Of a stretch of 64,000 nucleotides of DNA, positions 61,497-64,000 are shown piece by piece. The stretch comes from Linepithema humile (lineage: Eukaryota; Arthropoda; Insecta; Hymenoptera; Formicidae). Both the position numbers and the translations under genes were made by a program. The notes beneath the pieces were generated by a model. The model was not told the DNA's origin and searched no databases. It saw nothing but the letters and a program-made list of their open reading frames with translations. The stretch is taken from positions 22,461,918 to 22,525,917 of the forward strand of contig NC_090130.1 of the NCBI RefSeq assembly GCF_040581485.1. The letters are read 5' to 3'. Numbering within the stretch: position 1 is the first letter of the stretch; each line of letters opens with the position of its first letter.

Positions 61497-61579
61497 ATGC
61501 ACGAAGAAGCCAACTCTGGAATGCCACGAGTCCCGATCCGAGTACAGTCGTTCCAACCTGTCCGGCATGTACCATCGGA
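61497..61579 (+). CDS. Candidate first coding exon (partial gene)
   Basis: After a CT-rich leader, an ATG (gtgATGC) opens MHEEANSGMPRVPIRVQSFQ followed by PVRHVPSE, and 27 codons plus two bases end at a perfect GTAAGT donor (61580). The same frame is open further upstream through the CT tract to another ATG at 61284, so the true start is ambiguous. The segment has balanced, protein-like composition with alternating Pro/Val/Arg, unlike the simple-sequence frames around it. No continuation is found in the window. I do not recognise the protein. Confidence 0.35.
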
Positions 61580-62900
61580 GTAAGTTGACGGGGAGCAAGA
61601 AAGAAGAGGGCCGTATGACGCGGAGGAGGACGAAGGCAGGACGAAAGAAGGGAGGAGAGAACGGGAAGGAAGAAATCGCTTTATCGCGTCATCGGGCGGC
61701 TCTTCGCGATCCTCCGAAATCGATTCGCGCGTGGAAAAATCGCGATTTTGCACGGACACCGATTACGTCGACGGCTTCGTAACGGATATACGCGCGGAAT
61801 ATAACAATTATTCTTGAACGTAATGATCTTTATAGCGAGATATAAGCGCGTCATTTTTTATTCGCCGTCTGGAATTCGGCGGATACGCCGATGACGCCGT
61901 CCAGGCAAGATGGCAGTTTGCAGATAACTTTTTGCGGGATCATACGCCCACGTCGTGGAAGGATTTAGTAGATTAGTATCTGGAAGGATCCAGTCACACA
62001 CGGTGTCGGTGTTAATCCGTTTGATTCGTTCAGGTATAAATCGGACCGATTCCTTAAATGAGGGAACGGGAGTCCCTGCATCGCCGGTTTAACCTTCCGA
62101 GATGTGACGTCATCCAACGTATTTCTTTTCGGTCTCTTAATAGCGTCGGATAATTCATTCGAAAAAGGCGACGAGTGGACCGAATGAAAAACGAATGGGT
62201 GGATCACGCGCCGCAGCAAGGGCGTGAGAGAAAGAAAGACGAGACCGCGCCGAGACGCGACGACAGTCGAGTTTGGTCATACTTCGCCGGAAGAAATTTT
62301 TATGGGACCCTATCTACGTCCTCCGGGCTCTCGACGTGTGGAATTTTTAGATTCAACCACGTTTGACTCGTAAAAGCGCGCGTCGTAATTAAAAGCCGCG
62401 GTGGAATTACAGCATCTTCACGCCGCGTGTTTTTAACGTGTTTCCATTATTGCTGACTGAGAGAGGCATCGATGGACAAGTCGTTCGAAGTCACGTCATC
62501 GCGCAGCCGATCGCCAATGTAGATATCGCTGATATTTACGCGCGTTTAATTGCAAAATTGTGTCGATGACAGGCTCGTAACCGTGCGGCGTAAAATGCCG
62601 CGTTTTATGTTCACAATTTCGCAGCGAAATCTGCTATAAAATATATGAAACAAAAATGCATCACGGTTTCCCTGAAAAAAGAAGGAAGATTGTTGTTTGC
62701 GTGAATTTGTCGTTGTTATCGTGAAAACTGGCAGGATCGCGATTTAAGATTGCGGAAACATTTGTCAGGTGTCAGGCGCATTTTAAAATACGACGTTATT
62801 GCGTGTTAAATTACCCCGCAATGAAGTCTCTACCTCGAGGTAATTCATTTTCTGGGGATTACTCCGAAATAATTGCGGTGACCGACGAGGCGCGACAAGG
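61580..62900. other. No gene recognised
   Basis: CpG-rich to average DNA with chance-like Arg-rich frames only. Possibly intron of the gene whose exon may start at 61497. Confidence 0.4.
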
Positions 62901-63365
62901 CTGCGAGGACCGACGAGGAGCGAGAATGTATCGGGACGAAGAAAGCAGCCAGGAACGAGGTAGGAAGATGCGAATCGACGGAAAACGCAGAGGAGTGGAA
63001 AGAGACGCACTAACGCGATTGAAGGGACGACGGGGGAAGCGAGGCAAAGGGAAAAAGAATCGAAGAAGGATGGACTACCGAGGAGCCTCGAAGGATGAAA
63101 CCTATGGAAGCAAAAACAGAAACCAGTCTCACTGGCTCAAGGTTGCCTGGCTTGAGAAGAAAGAGAGAGAGAAAGAGAAAGAGAGAGAGAGAGAAGCAGT
63201 GCCTGGCCCGCTGGCTGCTGGCGCGCTGAGCTACCTGGATCGTCCATGAGTACCTGTCTGCCTTTACCTCCTGATTTCTGTCTTTCTCTATCTCGCTTCT
63301 TTCCTCCCTCTTCCTTCTCTTCTTCTGCACGTTTCTTCGTCTTCTTCTTCTGCCTCGTTCTTGCG
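62901..63365. repeat. Polypurine block followed by polypyrimidine block
   Basis: Plus-strand sequence is strongly purine-rich from about 62900 to 63195 (dense GA at 63165-63195). After a roughly 85-bp mixed centre it becomes strongly pyrimidine-rich from about 63280 to 63365. The two halves are loosely complementary, so an imperfect large hairpin is possible. Frames here are compositional artefacts. Confidence 0.5.
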
Positions 63366-64000
63366 GATTTGTTCATCTCTTCTAGAAGAACTCGCCGCGC
63401 GCGCTCTCGCTACTACCTTTATTCTTGGCCCGTATACCACACCGATAGCAGCGGAGAGTCGTTTCACGCAAATTCGCCCGAGAACGCCTTCTTCGTCAAG
63501 CGGCGAAACGGTACGCCGATGCCGAACTCGTTTCCCCGTCAAAACCATGACGCGTTGTTCGACCGGTCGAAAGCATCGTCCGCGGGTATCGTCTTTTCTT
63601 TGATCCCTCGACTTGGCGAAAGAATGGGGAGAGAGAGACCCGTTCGATTCTTTCCGCGTAATTATACGCGCTCCCATCCCCGACGCGGCGGCCGAGGGTC
63701 ACGGCGACGGCTTCGCCGCCAAGGTGGTCCGCCGTTGGTCCTCGTTTCGTCGATAGTTCGAGGATCTACTCGGGGATTAATTAATAGGAACGAGATGAAA
63801 TCGAGAACGATCTCGTTCACGATATCCGTATCGATATCTATTATATATCGAGGGAGCAGAATTAATTCGAAATCGAACGCAAAGTTTATTACGTTTAATT
63901 TTATCTACATGGCATTGTATATAAAAAATTAACTTATAAAATAGATAACGATAATGATCTAATAAAATTAATTAAATGTGAATTCGTCAAAATTTTTCCG
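63366..64000. other. No gene recognised
   Basis: CpG-rich to 63730, AT-rich to the window end. The long plus frame (63246-63932) begins in the pyrimidine tract and has no motif. It might hide an exon that continues beyond the window, but nothing supports that. Confidence 0.4.

Noticed and set aside
1..64000. CRISPR arrays, operons, prophage or bacterial mobile elements; DNA transposons or retroelement open frames
   Set aside because: No regularly spaced repeats, no bacterial gene organisation, and no transposase, integrase or reverse-transcriptase motif in any reading frame I examined.

Overview
The window is nuclear DNA from an insect, most likely a hymenopteran and plausibly an ant. The grounds are short spliced introns in recognisable animal genes, AT-rich stretches alternating with CpG-rich stretches, abundant (GA)n, (CT)n and (CA)n microsatellites, and no bacterial gene organisation. 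Exact placement would need a database comparison.

Four genes are well supported and lie between about 12.5 and 21.1 kb. Beclin-1/Atg6 (plus strand, five exons, 431 codons) is the autophagy scaffold of the class III PI3-kinase complex. It converges on a NUDT14-type UDP-sugar pyrophosphatase (minus strand, three exons, 223 codons), and the two poly(A) signals lie only about 50 bp apart. Next comes a diverged tandem duplication of roughly 0.4-0.5 kb that carries an intact small ORF and a broken copy. After it are two minus-strand intronless genes, of 946 and 234 codons, that share an N-terminal domain resembling the N-terminal region of MAP10-type microtubule-associated proteins. They look like tandem paralogues.

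From 1 to 12.5 kb no recognisable protein is encoded. The stretch does hold two related exon-like units on the minus strand (about 4.2-4.5 and 7.1-7.4 kb), each with a 3' splice site, a short Cys-containing reading frame and a 5' splice site. A third relative lies on the plus strand at 35.4-35.6 kb. There the resemblance appears confined to the predicted exon, and good splice signals follow it.

From 21 to 64 kb I see no conserved full gene. The region looks intergenic or intronic: AT-rich stretches, GC-rich islands with strand-asymmetric purine or pyrimidine tracts (29, 44-45, 63 kb), microsatellites and several local duplications. It also has a few isolated candidate coding exons. The best are a signal-peptide first exon at 57.5 kb and a possible first coding exon at 61.5 kb, both on the plus strand. 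Their remaining exons would have to lie far downstream, possibly outside the window. Most other open frames here are low-complexity or GC-rich chance frames.
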